The notes under the pieces are model-generated. The model saw only the letters and a program-made list of their open reading frames with translations. It did no database searches and was not told the DNA's origin. 64,000 nt of DNA, taken from Actinoallomurus soli. Its GTDB lineage: Bacteria; Actinomycetota; Actinomycetes; Streptosporangiales; Streptosporangiaceae. Where the stretch lies: NCBI RefSeq assembly GCF_024055715.1, contig NZ_JAMXMV010000027.1, positions 30,497 to 94,496 on the forward strand, in the 5' to 3' direction. The translations under genes and the position numbers were made by a program. Of this stretch, positions 1-9,526 are shown in pieces (the stretch's first letter is position 1; every line of letters starts with the position of its first letter).

Positions 1-62
1 GCGGGGACGGGACCGCGACCCTGCTGCGCCTGCGTCCGGAACCCGCCCTGCCTCCTCCCTGA
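1..62 (+). CDS. 3' end of an unidentified gene
   Basis: The first 62 bases read open in one frame and end in TGA at 60-62, giving a 19-residue proline-rich tail (ending EPALPPP). The gene begins outside the window. Its tail resembles the poorly conserved C-termini of many actinomycete proteins and does not identify a family. It converges on the chaperone/thioredoxin operon that ends at 197. The 134 bases between contain GC-rich short inverted repeats but no clear terminator. Confidence 0.3.
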   Translation, partial: GDGTATLLRLRPEPALPPP

Positions 63-196
63 GCCCGCCGGTGGACGTCGTATGGCGGCGGTCCGGTGCC
101 GCGGGCCCGGCCGGCGCACCGGGCCTGAGCGCCTTCGGTCTACGGAGGTGTCCGCGTTCCCGACGTCGCTCACCTCCGCCACACCGTCCGTCCGAA

Positions 197-1786
197 TCAT
201 CCGCTGAGACGCTCGTGGACCAGCCGGACGGCCATCGCGCCTTCGCCCACGGCCGATGCGACCCGCTTGATTGACCCGCTCCTGACGTCGCCGACCGCGA
301 ACACGCCCGGCAGGCTGGTCTCCAGGGGCAGCGCATCGTCACCGGTGCGGATGAAGCCTTTCCCGTCGAGCTCAACCTGGCCTGCCAGCCAGCCGACACA
401 GGGGTCGGCGCCGATGAAGATGAACAGGTTCCGGGCCTCGTGGACGCGCCGTTCGCCGGTGCGGCCGTCCTCGACGACGACCGCCTCCAGCGTCTCGTCG
501 CCGACCAGCTCGCGCACCTCGGTGCGCAGGTGGACCTCGATGCCCGGAGAGCGCTCGATCTGGTCGATCAGGTAGCGGGACATGCTCTTGCCCAGGTCAC
601 CGCCCCGGACGAACAGCCTGACCCGCTTCGCGCGCTCAGCGAGATAAAGGGCGGCCTGGCCGGCCGAGTTGCCGCCGCCGACGACCGCGACGGGCAGGTG
701 GACGCACTGCAGCGCCTCGACCTCGGTGGCGGCGTAGTAGACGCCGCACCCCTGGAACCGTTCGAGGCCAGGGACGTCGAGCGACCGGTAGCGGGCGCCG
801 GTGGCGAGCACCACCGTGCGGGCGCTGATCCGGCCGCCGTCGCCGAGGGCGACGCCGTAGCCGGCGTTCCCGACCTCCAGCGCGGTGGCCTCCGCGGGGA
901 CACCGAGCCGCGCGCCGAACTTCTCGGCCTGGATGACCGCGCGCTCGGCGAGCTCGGCGCCGGAGATCCCAGAGGGGAACCCCAGGTAGTTCTCGATGCG
1001 GGAGGACGTGCCGGCCTGGCCGCCGGTGGCGACCGCGTCGACGACGACCGTGTTCAGGCCCTCGGACGCGCCGTAGACGGCCGCGGCCAGCCCGGCCGGC
1101 CCCGCACCGACGATCACGAGGTCGGCGACGTCGCCGTGGGCGGCCGGTGTCGGCAGGCCGATCGCGTGGGCCAGCTCGGCGTTGCTCGGGTTGCGCAGGA
1201 TCCGGTCGCCGTTGAGGATCACCAGTGGGGTGTCCTCGGGCCGGACGCGCAGCCGCCGCAGTGCCTGTTCGGCCTGCGTGTCCTGTTCCAGGTCGATCCA
1301 CCGGTGCGGGAGCCGGTTGCGCGCCGCGAAGTCCCGCAGCCGACGGGTGTCGGGGGAGAAGCGGGAGCCGATGATCCGCAGCCCGGCACCGAGCTCGATC
1401 AGCAGGGAGCGCCGGATGAAATAGGCACGCAGGACGAGGTCCCCGAGCACGGGGTCCCGGGCGATCAGCAGGCGCAGGTGCTCCGCCGGGATCCGCAGGA
1501 CCGCTCCCGGCTCGTCGACCACGGCTCCGACCAGCGCCGCCTGCCCGGTGAGCAGGCCGAGCTCACCGAGGAACCGGCCCGGGCCGTGCACACGGATGAC
1601 CTCGTCGGCGTCGACCATCGCGACCGAGCCCTCCAGGACCACGAAGAAGTCGTAGTCCGGCTCGCCCTGCCGGAACAGGACGTCGCCCTGCCGGGTCGGG
1701 ATCCGCTCGCCGTGCGCGGACAGGCGCTGAATCTGCTCGGGGTCCAGCCGCGGCCATGCGCCGTGCAGGTCAGGTGTCTCTTGCAA
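197..1786 (-). CDS. Cyclic-nucleotide-binding domain fused to thioredoxin-reductase-like FAD protein
   Basis: 529 residues in three parts. Residues about 12-125 form a cyclic-nucleotide-binding (CAP_ED) beta-roll (GELGLLTG and RIPAEHL regions). Residues about 135-205 form a thioredoxin/glutaredoxin-like fold without a CxxC. From about 220 there is a class II thioredoxin reductase core with FAD motif GAGPAG, NADPH motif GGGNSAG and the C-terminal GVFAVGD motif. The redox CxxC that normally sits between the FAD and NADPH parts is absent: the equivalent stretch reads GCGVYYAATEVEA, with one Cys. This architecture is known as an actinobacterial family annotated as fused thioredoxin-disulfide reductase, but without the Cys pair classical thioredoxin reduction is doubtful. 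Its start overlaps the end of the thioredoxin gene by 17 bases, so the two are translationally coupled. The CNB domain suggests ligand gating, which is inference. Confidence 0.85.
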   Translation of the reverse strand: MQETPDLHGAWPRLDPEQIQRLSAHGERIPTRQGDVLFRQGEPDYDFFVVLEGSVAMVDADEVIRVHGPGRFLGELGLLTGQAALVGAVVDEPGAVLRIPAEHLRLLIARDPVLGDLVLRAYFIRRSLLIELGAGLRIIGSRFSPDTRRLRDFAARNRLPHRWIDLEQDTQAEQALRRLRVRPEDTPLVILNGDRILRNPSNAELAHAIGLPTPAAHGDVADLVIVGAGPAGLAAAVYGASEGLNTVVVDAVATGGQAGTSSRIENYLGFPSGISGAELAERAVIQAEKFGARLGVPAEATALEVGNAGYGVALGDGGRISARTVVLATGARYRSLDVPGLERFQGCGVYYAATEVEALQCVHLPVAVVGGGNSAGQAALYLAERAKRVRLFVRGGDLGKSMSRYLIDQIERSPGIEVHLRTEVRELVGDETLEAVVVEDGRTGERRVHEARNLFIFIGADPCVGWLAGQVELDGKGFIRTGDDALPLETSLPGVFAVGDVRSGSIKRVASAVGEGAMAVRLVHERLSG

Positions 1787-2195
1787 TGTTCTTCTCCACC
1801 CATGCGCGCAGGACGGGAGCGGGCGCGGCGCCGGCCTGCCGATCGATCACCTTGCCGTCCCGCATGAGGAGCAGGGTCGGCACCGCCTGGACGGCGAACC
1901 GCTCCTGGATCTTCGGCGCCCGGTCGACGTCGACCTTCACGAGCTTGATCCGGCCGGCCATCTCGCGGGCGAGCTGTTCGAGCGCCGGGCTGACCATGCG
2001 GCACGGGCCGCACCAGGTCGCCCACAGGTCGACCACGACCGGCACGGAGGCGCGCTCGGCGACGTCGGCGAAGTCGTCGTCGCCGGCGTCGGCGATCCAC
2101 GGAAGCGGCCGGTGGCAGTTCCCGCAGCGCGGCGTACCATCGGCCACCGCCGGCACGCGGTTGCGCTTGCCGCAGTGCGGGCATTGGACGGTCAT
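1770..2195 (-). CDS. Thioredoxin with N-terminal zinc ribbon (thioredoxin 2 type)
   Basis: 141 residues. An N-terminal zinc ribbon has four cysteines (CPHC near 5-8, CGNC near 24-27) and is followed by a thioredoxin fold with the active site WCGPC (Cys62 and Cys65), the cis-Pro region AVPTLLL and a GK(V) C-terminal strand. This is the TrxC-type layout, a cytosolic disulfide reductase associated with oxidative stress and able to bind zinc. The ATG at 2195 has a GAGGGGG ribosome binding site 5 bases upstream. It starts 10 bases after clpB ends and overlaps the reductase-like gene after it. It is therefore the sixth gene of the dnaK operon, coupling disulfide repair to chaperone expression. Confidence 0.9.
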   Translation of the reverse strand: MTVQCPHCGKRNRVPAVADGTPRCGNCHRPLPWIADAGDDDFADVAERASVPVVVDLWATWCGPCRMVSPALEQLAREMAGRIKLVKVDVDRAPKIQERFAVQAVPTLLLMRDGKVIDRQAGAAPAPVLRAWVEKNIARDT

Positions 2196-2205
2196 CGATG
2201 CCCCC

Positions 2206-4791
2206 TCATGGGTTCTGGTGGGAGACCTTGAGTTCGCCGTCCTCCAGGACCACGCGGATGACCGCGCCGTCCAGGATCTCCCCGGACAGCAGCGCGCGGC
2301 CGATCCGGGTCTCGACCTCGCGGGCGATGAACCGGCGTAGTGGCCGGGCGCCGTACACCGGGTCGAAGCCCTGGCGGGCGATGTAGGCGCACGCCTCCGG
2401 CGTGACCTCCAGGGTCATCCGGCGATCCGCGAGGCGGCCCCGCAGGTCGTTGAACATCAGGTCGACGATCTGCTCGATCTCGCGCTGCGTCAGCGGCTTG
2501 AACAGCACGACGTCGTCCACCCGGTTGAGGAACTCGGGCCGGAAGTGGGTGCGCAGCGCGTCCATGACGGCATCGCGCGCGTCGGGCTTGATCTCGCCGT
2601 CGGAGGTGACGCCGACCAGCAGGTAGTCCGAGCCGATGTTCGACGTCATGATCAGCACGGTGTTGCGGAAGTCGACGGTACGGCCCTGGGCGTCGGTGAG
2701 CCGGCCGTCGTCGAGGACCTGCAGCAGCGTGTTGAACACGTCGGTGTGGGCCTTTTCGATCTCGTCGAGCAGCACGACGGAGTACGGCTTGCGCCGGACG
2801 GCCTCGGTGAGCTGGCCGCCCTCTTCGTAGCCGACGTAGCCGGGCGGGGCGCCGACCAGGCGGCTGACGGTGTGCCGCTCCTGGTATTCGCTCATGTCCA
2901 GCCGGACCATGTTCTCCTCGGTGTCGAACAGCGCCGCGGCCAGCGCCTTGGCCAGCTCCGTCTTGCCGACACCGGTCGGGCCGAGGAAGATGAACGAGCC
3001 GATCGGGCGGCGCGGGTCCTTGATCCCGGCCCGGGCCCGGATGATGGCGTCGGTGACCAGCCGCACGGCCTCGTCCTGGCCGACGACGCGTTCATGCAGC
3101 ACCTCGTCGAGCCGGAGGAGCTTTTCGCGTTCGCCCTCCTTGAGGCGGCTCACCGGGACGCCGGTCCAGCGGGACACGATGTCGGCGATCTCGTCCTCGG
3201 TCACGACCTCGCGCAGCAGCCGCCGGCCGCCCTGCTTGTCGGACAGCCGCTCCTCCTCGGCCTGCAGCCTGCGTTGCAGTTCCGGCAGCAGGCCGTGGCG
3301 CAGTTCGGCGGCGCGGTTCAGGTCGTAGTCGCGTTCGGCCTGGTCGGCCTCCCGGCGGACGCGTTCGATCTCCTGGCGCAGGTCCTGCACCTTACGGAGC
3401 GCCTGCCGTTCGGCCTCCCACTGGGCCCGCATGGCGTCGGCCTCGGCCTTGAGGTCGGCCAGTTCCTTGCGCAGGTCCTCCAGGCGCGCCCGGCTGGCCG
3501 GGTCCTCCTCCTTGGACAGTGCCGCCTCCTCGATCTCCAGGCGCGTCACCCGCCGCGTGAGCTCGTCGAGTTCGGCGGGCATCGAGTCGATCTCGGTGCG
3601 CAGTTTCGCCGCCGCCTCGTCGACCAGATCGATGGCCTTGTCCGGCAGGTACCGGTCGGAGATGTAACGATGGCTGAGCGTTACCGCGGCGACGATCGCA
3701 GAGTCTTGGATCTTCACGCCGTGGAAGACCTCCAGGCGCTCACGCAGGCCACGGAGGATCGAGATGGCGTCCTCGACGGAGGGCTCGTCGACCATGACGG
3801 GCTGGAAGCGGCGTTCGAGGGCGGCGTCCTTCTCGATGTGCTTGCGGTACTCCTGCAGCGTGGTGGCGCCGATCATGTGGAGTTCACCGCGGGCGAGCAT
3901 GGGCTTGAGCATGTTGCCGGCGTCCATCGCGCCCTCGGCGGCGCCCGCACCGACGACCGTGTGCAGCTCGTCGACGAACAGCAGGATCCGCCCTTCGGCG
4001 GCCTTGACCTCGCCCAGCACCGCCTTGAGGCGTTCCTCGAACTCGCCGCGGTACTTCGCGCCCGCGACCAGCGAGCCCATGTCGAGAGCCCAGACGGTCT
4101 TGTCCCGCAGCCCCTCCGGCACGTCGCCCTGGTCGATGCGCTGGGCGAGCCCTTCGACGATCGCGGTCTTGCCGACGCCCGGGTCGCCGACGAGCACCGG
4201 GTTGTTCTTCGTCTTGCGGGACAGGATCTGGATGACGCGGCGAATCTCGGTGTCCCGGCCGATGACCGGATCGAGTTTCCCGGTCCGTGCCTCGGTGACC
4301 AGGTCCCGGCCGTACTTCTCCAGTGCCTCGTAGGCGGCCTCCGGCATCGATGAGGTCACCCGCTGGTTGCCGCGGACCTTCGTCAGCTCCTCGAGGAACC
4401 GGTCGCGCGTGACCCCCTGGATCAGCCCGTCCTCGATGAGGGCCAGCACGAGGTGCTCGACCGAGACGTACTCGTCCTTCAGCCGTTTCGCCTCGCGCTC
4501 GGCCGTGTCGAACAGCCGGGACAGCCGCTGGGTCACGTACACCTGACCGGGCGCCGCGCCCGGGCCGGTGACCCGCGGACGCCGCTGGAGCCGGGACTCG
4601 GTCTCCGTGCGCAGCAGGTCGGTGTTCACGCCGGCCCCCGCCAGCAGCCGGGGGGCCAAGCCCTCCGGCTGGTCGAGCAGGGCGAGCAGGAGGTGCTCGG
4701 CGTCGACCTCGGTGTGCCCGAAGCGCAGGGCCTTGGTCTGCGCGTCGTGCAGGGCCTCCTGGGACTTCTCGGTCAGTCGGTTCAGGTCCAT
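2206..4791 (-). CDS. clpB: ATP-dependent disaggregase ClpB
   Basis: 861 residues, the usual length. The order is: N-terminal Clp-N repeats (1-145, beginning [14 protein letters not shown]), AAA1 with Walker A GDPGVGKT near 205 and Walker B LLFVDELH, a long charged middle-domain coiled coil (about 400-530, rich in [16 protein letters not shown] sequence), and AAA2 with Walker A GPTGVGKT near 600 plus the NIGSDYL sensor. It unfolds aggregated protein together with DnaK/DnaJ/GrpE. The open frame continues upstream of 4791, but the ATG at 4791 is preferred: it opens the conserved N-domain and has a GGAG 7 bases upstream. The start overlaps the cbpM-like gene by 10 bases, placing it in the dnaK operon. 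Actinomycetes often carry clpB apart from dnaK, so the linkage is notable. Confidence 0.97.
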   Translation of the reverse strand: MDLNRLTEKSQEALHDAQTKALRFGHTEVDAEHLLLALLDQPEGLAPRLLAGAGVNTDLLRTETESRLQRRPRVTGPGAAPGQVYVTQRLSRLFDTAEREAKRLKDEYVSVEHLVLALIEDGLIQGVTRDRFLEELTKVRGNQRVTSSMPEAAYEALEKYGRDLVTEARTGKLDPVIGRDTEIRRVIQILSRKTKNNPVLVGDPGVGKTAIVEGLAQRIDQGDVPEGLRDKTVWALDMGSLVAGAKYRGEFEERLKAVLGEVKAAEGRILLFVDELHTVVGAGAAEGAMDAGNMLKPMLARGELHMIGATTLQEYRKHIEKDAALERRFQPVMVDEPSVEDAISILRGLRERLEVFHGVKIQDSAIVAAVTLSHRYISDRYLPDKAIDLVDEAAAKLRTEIDSMPAELDELTRRVTRLEIEEAALSKEEDPASRARLEDLRKELADLKAEADAMRAQWEAERQALRKVQDLRQEIERVRREADQAERDYDLNRAAELRHGLLPELQRRLQAEEERLSDKQGGRRLLREVVTEDEIADIVSRWTGVPVSRLKEGEREKLLRLDEVLHERVVGQDEAVRLVTDAIIRARAGIKDPRRPIGSFIFLGPTGVGKTELAKALAAALFDTEENMVRLDMSEYQERHTVSRLVGAPPGYVGYEEGGQLTEAVRRKPYSVVLLDEIEKAHTDVFNTLLQVLDDGRLTDAQGRTVDFRNTVLIMTSNIGSDYLLVGVTSDGEIKPDARDAVMDALRTHFRPEFLNRVDDVVLFKPLTQREIEQIVDLMFNDLRGRLADRRMTLEVTPEACAYIARQGFDPVYGARPLRRFIAREVETRIGRALLSGEILDGAVIRVVLEDGELKVSHQNP

Positions 4792-5096
4792 GATCGATCT
4801 CCGGAGCGTTGGTGAGCGCGATGTCTCTGGGCCGCCTCCAGGGCGGCGATGCGGTCGAGCAGGTCGCACACCAGGCCGACCGCCGCGTAGTTGAGCGAGA
4901 ACCCGGCGCGGAGCCGCTGCACGCGCGCGAGGACCGCGAGCTGCTCGCGGGAGAACCACAGCCCGCCGGAGACGTCACGGTCGGCGTCGATGATGCCCAG
5001 CGCGACGAACCGGCGGATCAGCTCCGGGTGGACGTGGGCGTCGCGTGCGAAGGTCTCCAGGTCGACCCGTACCGGCCGCATGAGCGCGTACCTCAC
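4782..5096 (-). CDS. MerR-like chaperone modulator (CbpM/HspR type)
   Basis: 104 residues with a MerR_2-like helix-turn-helix at about 10-55 ([20 protein letters not shown], then a [19 protein letters not shown] wing). A predicted helical C-terminus ([12 protein letters not shown]) follows. In the usual actinomycete operon this place, after dnaJ, is taken by HspR, the repressor that binds HAIR elements. The sequence here is closer to CbpM, which binds and inhibits the J domain of CbpA-type DnaJ. The partner dnaJ is indeed of the zinc-finger-less CbpA type, supporting CbpM. The start overlaps the dnaJ stop in an ATGA, and the end overlaps clpB by 10 bases. A DNA-binding role in autoregulation cannot be excluded. 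Confidence 0.75.
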   Translation of the reverse strand: MRYALMRPVRVDLETFARDAHVHPELIRRFVALGIIDADRDVSGGLWFSREQLAVLARVQRLRAGFSLNYAAVGLVCDLLDRIAALEAAQRHRAHQRSGDRSWT

Positions 5097-6070
5097 GGTC
5101 GCCTCCTCGGATCGAACGACGACGTGGCGGCCAGTTCCTCGAAGAGCCGTCTCTCCTCGGGACCGGGCTCGGGTGGCACTTTGATCTGGACCTCGGCGTA
5201 CAGGTCCCCCGGAGTACCGCGGGGGTTGGGCAGGCCGCGGCCGCGCAGCCGCAGCCGCCTGCCGCAGGACGAACCGGGCGGCACCTTCACCTTCGCCTCG
5301 CCGCCCGGCGTCTCGACCGGGGCACTGGTGCCGAGCGCCGCCTCCCAGGGGGCGAGCGGCAGCCGTACCGTGACGTCACGGCCGTCGACGCGGTACCTCG
5401 GGTCCGGCCTGATGCGCACGATCAGGTACAGGTCGCCCGACTGCCCGCCGTCGCCACCGTGGCCGCCCTGCCCGGCGAGCCGGATCCGCTGGCCATCGGT
5501 GACCCCGGCGGGGATGTCGACGTCGACGGTCCTGCCATCAAGACCGATCGTGCGATGCCCGCCGCGGTACGCCTCGTCCAGACCGATCTCCAGCTCGGCC
5601 TCCTGGTCGGCACCGGGCATCGGTCCCCAGCCGAAACCGCCTGGACGGCGTCCCCGCCCGGCACGGCCGGCGCGTCCTCCGAAGATGCCACCGAGCAGAT
5701 CCTCGAGGTCGACCTCCTCGCCCCCCGTACCGAACCCGCCGAAGCCGCCGAACCCGCCGGCCCCGGCGCCCGCACGCGTCCGCCCCCCGGCGCCGGCGCC
5801 GGCGCGGGCACGGGCCCACGTCTGCGGATCGACGTCCGGCGGCACGCGCCGGAAGTCCTCGCCGAAGGCGTCGTAGCGCTTGCGTTGTTCGGGGTCGGAC
5901 AGCACGGCGTACGCCTCGGACGCCTCCTTGAAGCGGTCCTCCGCGTCGGGGGCCTTGTTGACGTCGGGGTGGTATTTACGGGCGAGCTTGCGGTACGCGC
6001 GCTGGATCTCGTCCTGGCCGGCCGTTCTGGGCACGCCGAGGATCTCGTAGAAGTCACGGGCCGGAGCCAT
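5093..6070 (-). CDS. dnaJ: DnaJ/CbpA-type co-chaperone (class II, no zinc finger)
   Basis: 325 residues. The J domain occupies about 4-68 ([11 protein letters not shown] motif in KYHPDVNK, then YDAFGEDF). A long Ala/Gly/Phe linker at about 95-125 is built of AGAGAGG and FGGFGGFG runs. C-terminal beta domains CTD I and II follow (about 165-320), including [20 protein letters not shown]. The CxxCxGxG zinc-finger repeats of class I DnaJ are missing, so it is a CbpA-like class II protein stimulating DnaK ATPase. The open frame extends far upstream inside grpE, but the ATG at 6070 opens the J domain and is the natural start. It overlaps the grpE end by 17 bases and the cbpM-like start by 4. Confidence 0.93.
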   Translation of the reverse strand: MAPARDFYEILGVPRTAGQDEIQRAYRKLARKYHPDVNKAPDAEDRFKEASEAYAVLSDPEQRKRYDAFGEDFRRVPPDVDPQTWARARAGAGAGGRTRAGAGAGGFGGFGGFGTGGEEVDLEDLLGGIFGGRAGRAGRGRRPGGFGWGPMPGADQEAELEIGLDEAYRGGHRTIGLDGRTVDVDIPAGVTDGQRIRLAGQGGHGGDGGQSGDLYLIVRIRPDPRYRVDGRDVTVRLPLAPWEAALGTSAPVETPGGEAKVKVPPGSSCGRRLRLRGRGLPNPRGTPGDLYAEVQIKVPPEPGPEERRLFEELAATSSFDPRRRP

Positions 6071-6551
6071 CGGCCTGCCGTCCCTTCGAGACCACCACCT
6101 GCGCCGGACGCAGCTGGTTCTCGCCGTGGCCGTATCCGGGCCTGGTGACCTGCACGATCGTCCCCTCCGGGACGTCGGCGTCGGGAACGGCGGCGACCGC
6201 CTCGTGCCGGGTCGGGTCGAACAGGCGTCCCGTGTCGTCCTGGCGTGGATAGCCGAGCCGGGCGAGCACCGTGAGCGCCTGGTCGCGGACGGCGCGCACA
6301 CCGTCGAGGAGGACGTCGGGCTCGGCACCGGCGTGCTCGATGGCCCGTTCGAGGTTGTCCACGACGGGCAGCCACTCGGCGGCGGTCCTGGCCCGCTCAT
6401 CGGACCGCGAACGCTCGGCGTCGCGGCCGGCACGCTTGCGGTAGTTCTCCAGGTCGGCGAGCGCGCGCTTCCACCGGTCCTCCAGCTCGGCGAGCTTCGT
6501 CGCCAGACCGCCGTCCTCTTCTGCCGGTTCTTCCGGCCGCATGTCACTCAT
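6054..6551 (-). CDS. grpE: Nucleotide exchange factor GrpE
   Basis: 165 residues, short for GrpE (commonly 180-230), with a reduced acidic N-terminus. A predicted coiled coil covers about 16-55 ([22 protein letters not shown]), followed by the four-helix dimer region ([15 protein letters not shown]). The C-terminal beta-wing contains [12 protein letters not shown] and the [11 protein letters not shown] segment. GrpE releases ADP from DnaK in the cytoplasm. It overlaps dnaK by 8 bases upstream and dnaJ by 17 bases downstream, so the chaperone genes are translationally coupled. Confidence 0.95.
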   Translation of the reverse strand: MSDMRPEEPAEEDGGLATKLAELEDRWKRALADLENYRKRAGRDAERSRSDERARTAAEWLPVVDNLERAIEHAGAEPDVLLDGVRAVRDQALTVLARLGYPRQDDTGRLFDPTRHEAVAAVPDADVPEGTIVQVTRPGYGHGENQLRPAQVVVSKGRQADGSGP

Positions 6552-8475
6552 CGGTCGTGAACTCCGCGTCGATCACGTCCTCGTCGCCTCCGGTGGCTCC
6601 GCCACCGGTGCCCGGACCGCCGGGACCGCCGGGGCCTCCCGGTCCTGTCGCACCCGGTCCTGTCGCACCCAGTCCGGCGCCGGCCGTCACGGTGCCGAGC
6701 CCGTAGTAGACCTGCTGGAGCTCGGCGGTCAGGTTCCGGAGCCGCTCGACCGGCGCCTCTTCCTTCATCGCCTGCCGGGCGTCGCCGACGAGCATCTCGG
6801 CGCGCGCCTTCTCGTGCGTCGGCACGCCCTCCCCGAGCTCCTGGACCCGCTTTTCGACCTGGTAGGCGATGGAGTCGAGCTGGTTGCGGGCGTCGATCAT
6901 CTCGCGCAGCCGCTCGTCCTCGGAGCGGTGCTGCTCGGCGTCCTGGATCATCCGCTCGATCTCGGACTGGTCGAGGTTGGTCGTCTCGCTGATGGTGACC
7001 GTCTGCTCGACGCCGGTGTCCTTGTCCCGCGCGGAGACGTTGAGGATTCCGTTGGCGTCGATGTCGAAGGTCACCTCGATCTGCGGTACGCCGCGTGGGG
7101 CGGGCCGGATGTTCTCCAGCCGGAACCGCGCGAGGACCCGGTTGTCGGCGGCGCGTTCGCGTTCGCCCTGCAGGACGACGACGTCCACCGCGGTCTGGTT
7201 GTCCTCGGCGGTGCTGAAGGTCTCCGTGCGGCGGGCCGGGATGGTGGTGTTCCGCTCGATGATCTTGGTCATGACGCCGCCGAGCGTCTCCAGGCCGAGC
7301 GACAGGGGCGTGACGTCCAGCAGGACGACGTTCTCGACCTCGCCCTTGATGACGCCGGCCTGGGCCGCCGCGCCGAGGGCGACGACCTCGTCCGGGTTGA
7401 CCGTCATGTTGGGGTCCTTACCGCCGGTCATCCTGCGGACGAGCTCCTGCACGGCCGGGATGCGGGTGGACCCGCCGACGAGGATGACCTCGTCGATGTC
7501 GTTCGCGGTGGTCTTCGCGTCGGCCATCGCCGTCTGCACCGGGCCCTTGGTGCGTTCGATGAGGTCGCCGGTGATCTGCTCGAAGGTCGAGCGCATCAGC
7601 GTGGTGTTCAGGTGCTTGGGGCCGTTCGCGTCCGCGGTGACGAACGGCAGGTTGATCGTCGTCTGGGTCACCGAGGACAACTCGACCTTGGCCTTCTCCG
7701 CGGCCTCGAACAGGCGCTGCAGCGCCTGGGGGTCGCGGCGCAGGTCGATGCCGGTGTCCCGCTGGAACTCATCGGCGAGGTGATCGACGATGCGGCGGTC
7801 GAAGTCGTCGCCGCCGAGGTGCCCGTCACCGGCGGTCGAGAGGACCTCCACGACGCCTTCGCCGATGCTGAGCAGGCTCACGTCGAACGTGCCGCCACCG
7901 AGGTCGAAGATGAGCACCGTCTCGTTCGCGCCCTTGTCCAGGCCGTAGGCCAGCGCGGCGGCGGTCGGCTCGTTGATGATCCGCAGGACCTCCAGGCCGG
8001 CGATCTTCCCGGCGTCCCGCGTGGCCTGGCGCTGGGCGTCGTTGAAGTAGGCGGGGACCGTGATGACGGCCTCGGTCACCCGCTCACCGAGGAACTTGCC
8101 GGCGTCGTCGGCGAGTTTGCGCAGCACGAGTGCGGAGATCTCCTCCGGAGCGTACTGCTTGCCGCGGACGTCGAAACGTACCGCGCCGTCCGGACCGGAC
8201 ACCACGTCGAACGAGACCGCGTTGATCTCGCTGGCCACCTCGTCGTACCGGCGGCCGATGAAGCGTTTCGCCGAGTAGATCGTGCCCTTGGGGTTGAGGA
8301 TCGCCTGCCGGCGCGCGAGCTGCCCGACCAGGCGCTCACCCTGCTCGGTGAAGGCCACCACGGACGGCGTCGTGCGCGATCCCTCGCTGTTGGGGATCAC
8401 CGTCGGGTGACCGTCCTCGGTGGTAGCGATCACGGAGTTCGTGGTTCCGAGATCGATTCCGACTGCCTTGGCCAT
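6544..8475 (-). CDS. dnaK: Chaperone DnaK (Hsp70)
   Basis: 643 residues. The actin-like ATPase domain spans 1-380 ([31 protein letters not shown]). The linker near 385 reads [12 protein letters not shown], and the substrate-binding beta domain and helical lid follow. The tail is glycine-rich (repeated GATGPG and GGPGGPG units) and ends [11 protein letters not shown] rather than EEVD, as usual in bacteria. A strong AGGAGGAGAG site sits just upstream of the ATG at 8475. It is the first gene of the leftward operon dnaK-grpE-dnaJ-cbpM-clpB-trx-reductase. Many actinomycetes have more than one dnaK; whether this is the housekeeping copy cannot be told from the window. Confidence 0.98.
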   Translation of the reverse strand: MAKAVGIDLGTTNSVIATTEDGHPTVIPNSEGSRTTPSVVAFTEQGERLVGQLARRQAILNPKGTIYSAKRFIGRRYDEVASEINAVSFDVVSGPDGAVRFDVRGKQYAPEEISALVLRKLADDAGKFLGERVTEAVITVPAYFNDAQRQATRDAGKIAGLEVLRIINEPTAAALAYGLDKGANETVLIFDLGGGTFDVSLLSIGEGVVEVLSTAGDGHLGGDDFDRRIVDHLADEFQRDTGIDLRRDPQALQRLFEAAEKAKVELSSVTQTTINLPFVTADANGPKHLNTTLMRSTFEQITGDLIERTKGPVQTAMADAKTTANDIDEVILVGGSTRIPAVQELVRRMTGGKDPNMTVNPDEVVALGAAAQAGVIKGEVENVVLLDVTPLSLGLETLGGVMTKIIERNTTIPARRTETFSTAEDNQTAVDVVVLQGERERAADNRVLARFRLENIRPAPRGVPQIEVTFDIDANGILNVSARDKDTGVEQTVTISETTNLDQSEIERMIQDAEQHRSEDERLREMIDARNQLDSIAYQVEKRVQELGEGVPTHEKARAEMLVGDARQAMKEEAPVERLRNLTAELQQVYYGLGTVTAGAGLGATGPGATGPGGPGGPGGPGTGGGATGGDEDVIDAEFTTDE

Positions 8476-8772
8476 GCTCTCCTCCTAGCCGGACCTACGG
8501 AGCCCCGGCCTTCGGCGGAGAACAGCATGATCGGCTGGACGCTCGGAGCTCCTGCATCACGATGGCGTTACACCATCCAACGCTCGCCCTTCGCATGGCC
8601 GCTCGCATCCTCAGCCTTGGTAGACATGGCGTCCGCGTCTCGGCGGTGGCGCGCGGTCTTCCGGGCCGTGCCGAGGGTGGGGATCGACGCCGGACGAACT
8701 CCGCCCGGCGGGCGCTCGAGTGACGTCCTCGATCGTGTAGTGCAGCCGCCGTCGGGCGGTCGTCGTGGTGGC
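8476..8772 (-). promoter_or_regulatory. Leader and probable promoter region of the dnaK operon
   Basis: This is the 297-base region between the DUF1931 gene and dnaK, both leftward. It shows the dnaK ribosome binding site (8477-8487 region) and a small imperfect dyad around 8566-8584 (GCGTT-N9-AACGC). I see no CTTGAGT-N7-ACTCAAG HAIR palindrome, the HspR site usual before actinomycete dnaK, and no CIRCE element. That absence fits a CbpM-like rather than HspR gene in the operon. A core promoter could not be assigned with confidence. Confidence 0.4.
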
Positions 8773-9222
8773 CTACAGCAGGAGGTCGAACACGCGGCCG
8801 ACGCGTTCCCAGTGCTCGGTGTGCGGGTTCTTCAGCTTCGGATCGATCAGTTTGAACGCGCGGGCGAGCGCGACGGTCAGTCCTCCGGCGATCTGTGGCA
8901 GGTCGGCCTCGGTCTCATCCGCGACCATCAGCTCGAGCGGCGGGTGCTTGGCGAGCCGCTCGAGGAGCGACTCGAGCTCGACCTCCTCGTCGAGCTTGCG
9001 GAACTCGTGGATGCACTCCTGCAAGCCCTTGGTCACGGGTAGATCGTGCGGCTGGATGATGTCGCGGGCGTTGGCCTTGGCGTGTGCCTGGCCGATGAGG
9101 ATCAGGTCGTAGATCTTGCCGTCGACGAAGTCGTCGTAGCGCTTGAGGTCGTCCTTGTCGACGTCCAGGCTCGCGGCGGCACGGAACAGGCGCTGAAACT
9201 GCGGGATGCCGGTCGGGGGCAT
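8773..9222 (-). CDS. DUF1931 histone-fold protein
   Basis: 149 residues, starting MPPTGIPQFQRLFRAAA. The pattern of a short helix, the conserved KYDLILIGQAHAKANARD-type helix and the phrase IIQPHDLPVTKGLQECI is characteristic of DUF1931, a family with a histone-like fold found in bacteria such as Aquifex and in many actinomycetes. Its molecular role is not established; a DNA- or protein-binding function is inferred from the fold. A longer open frame runs upstream, but the ATG at 9222 has GGAGGT 7 bases upstream and opens the conserved region. It sits directly upstream of and in the same direction as the dnaK operon, which suggests stress association and perhaps read-through. Confidence 0.85.
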   Translation of the reverse strand: MPPTGIPQFQRLFRAAASLDVDKDDLKRYDDFVDGKIYDLILIGQAHAKANARDIIQPHDLPVTKGLQECIHEFRKLDEEVELESLLERLAKHPPLELMVADETEADLPQIAGGLTVALARAFKLIDPKLKNPHTEHWERVGRVFDLLL

Positions 9223-9526
9223 GGGTACCACCTCCTGCCCCCAGCATCGTCCGGTGGTCCGCCTCCGGCATCCCACGACCGGACGGGTCTGAGCCGCCCG
9301 GCGGCACGGCCCGGGCGCGGCGGTCCTCGGCGCGCTTCCGCCGCCCGGCCGGCGGGGTCGGCGCGCGGTACCTTGGCGCCGGACCGTCATTGTGCGGTCC
9401 ACCGTGAGCGTCACCTGAGCGCTCCGCCGGTGGGGGCCTTCCGGCCGGCCCGCGCCGGCCGGAAGGGGGACGTGTGAGCCGTCCCGCGTTGCGACGAGCC
9501 GGGCCGATGCGGCGTACGGCCGCCGG
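9223..9526. other. 304-base spacer between DUF1931 and DsbA-like genes
   Basis: No credible gene is seen. The spacer holds the strong hairpin at 9437-9466, placed to end transcription from the DsbA-like gene. To its left is the presumed promoter and leader of the DUF1931 gene. Confidence 0.5.
9437..9466 (-). terminator. Strong GC hairpin after the DsbA-like gene
   Basis: A perfect 13-bp stem (9437-9449 with 9454-9466, CCTTCCGGCCGGC and its complement) closes a 4-base loop. No T-run follows, as is common for high-GC actinomycete terminators. It lies 60 bases downstream of the leftward DsbA-like gene. Confidence 0.6.

Noticed and set aside
2545..4353. 602-residue rightward frame opposite clpB
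   Set aside because: It is antisense to the invariant ClpB sequence, with no domain or start signal.
8476..8772. HAIR or CIRCE element before dnaK
   Set aside because: I looked for CTTGAGT-N7-ACTCAAG and the CIRCE palindrome and found neither; only a weak 5-bp dyad is present.
6541..9042. 833-residue rightward frame opposite dnaK
   Set aside because: It is a shadow of dnaK and its leader; composition follows the codon bias of the other strand.
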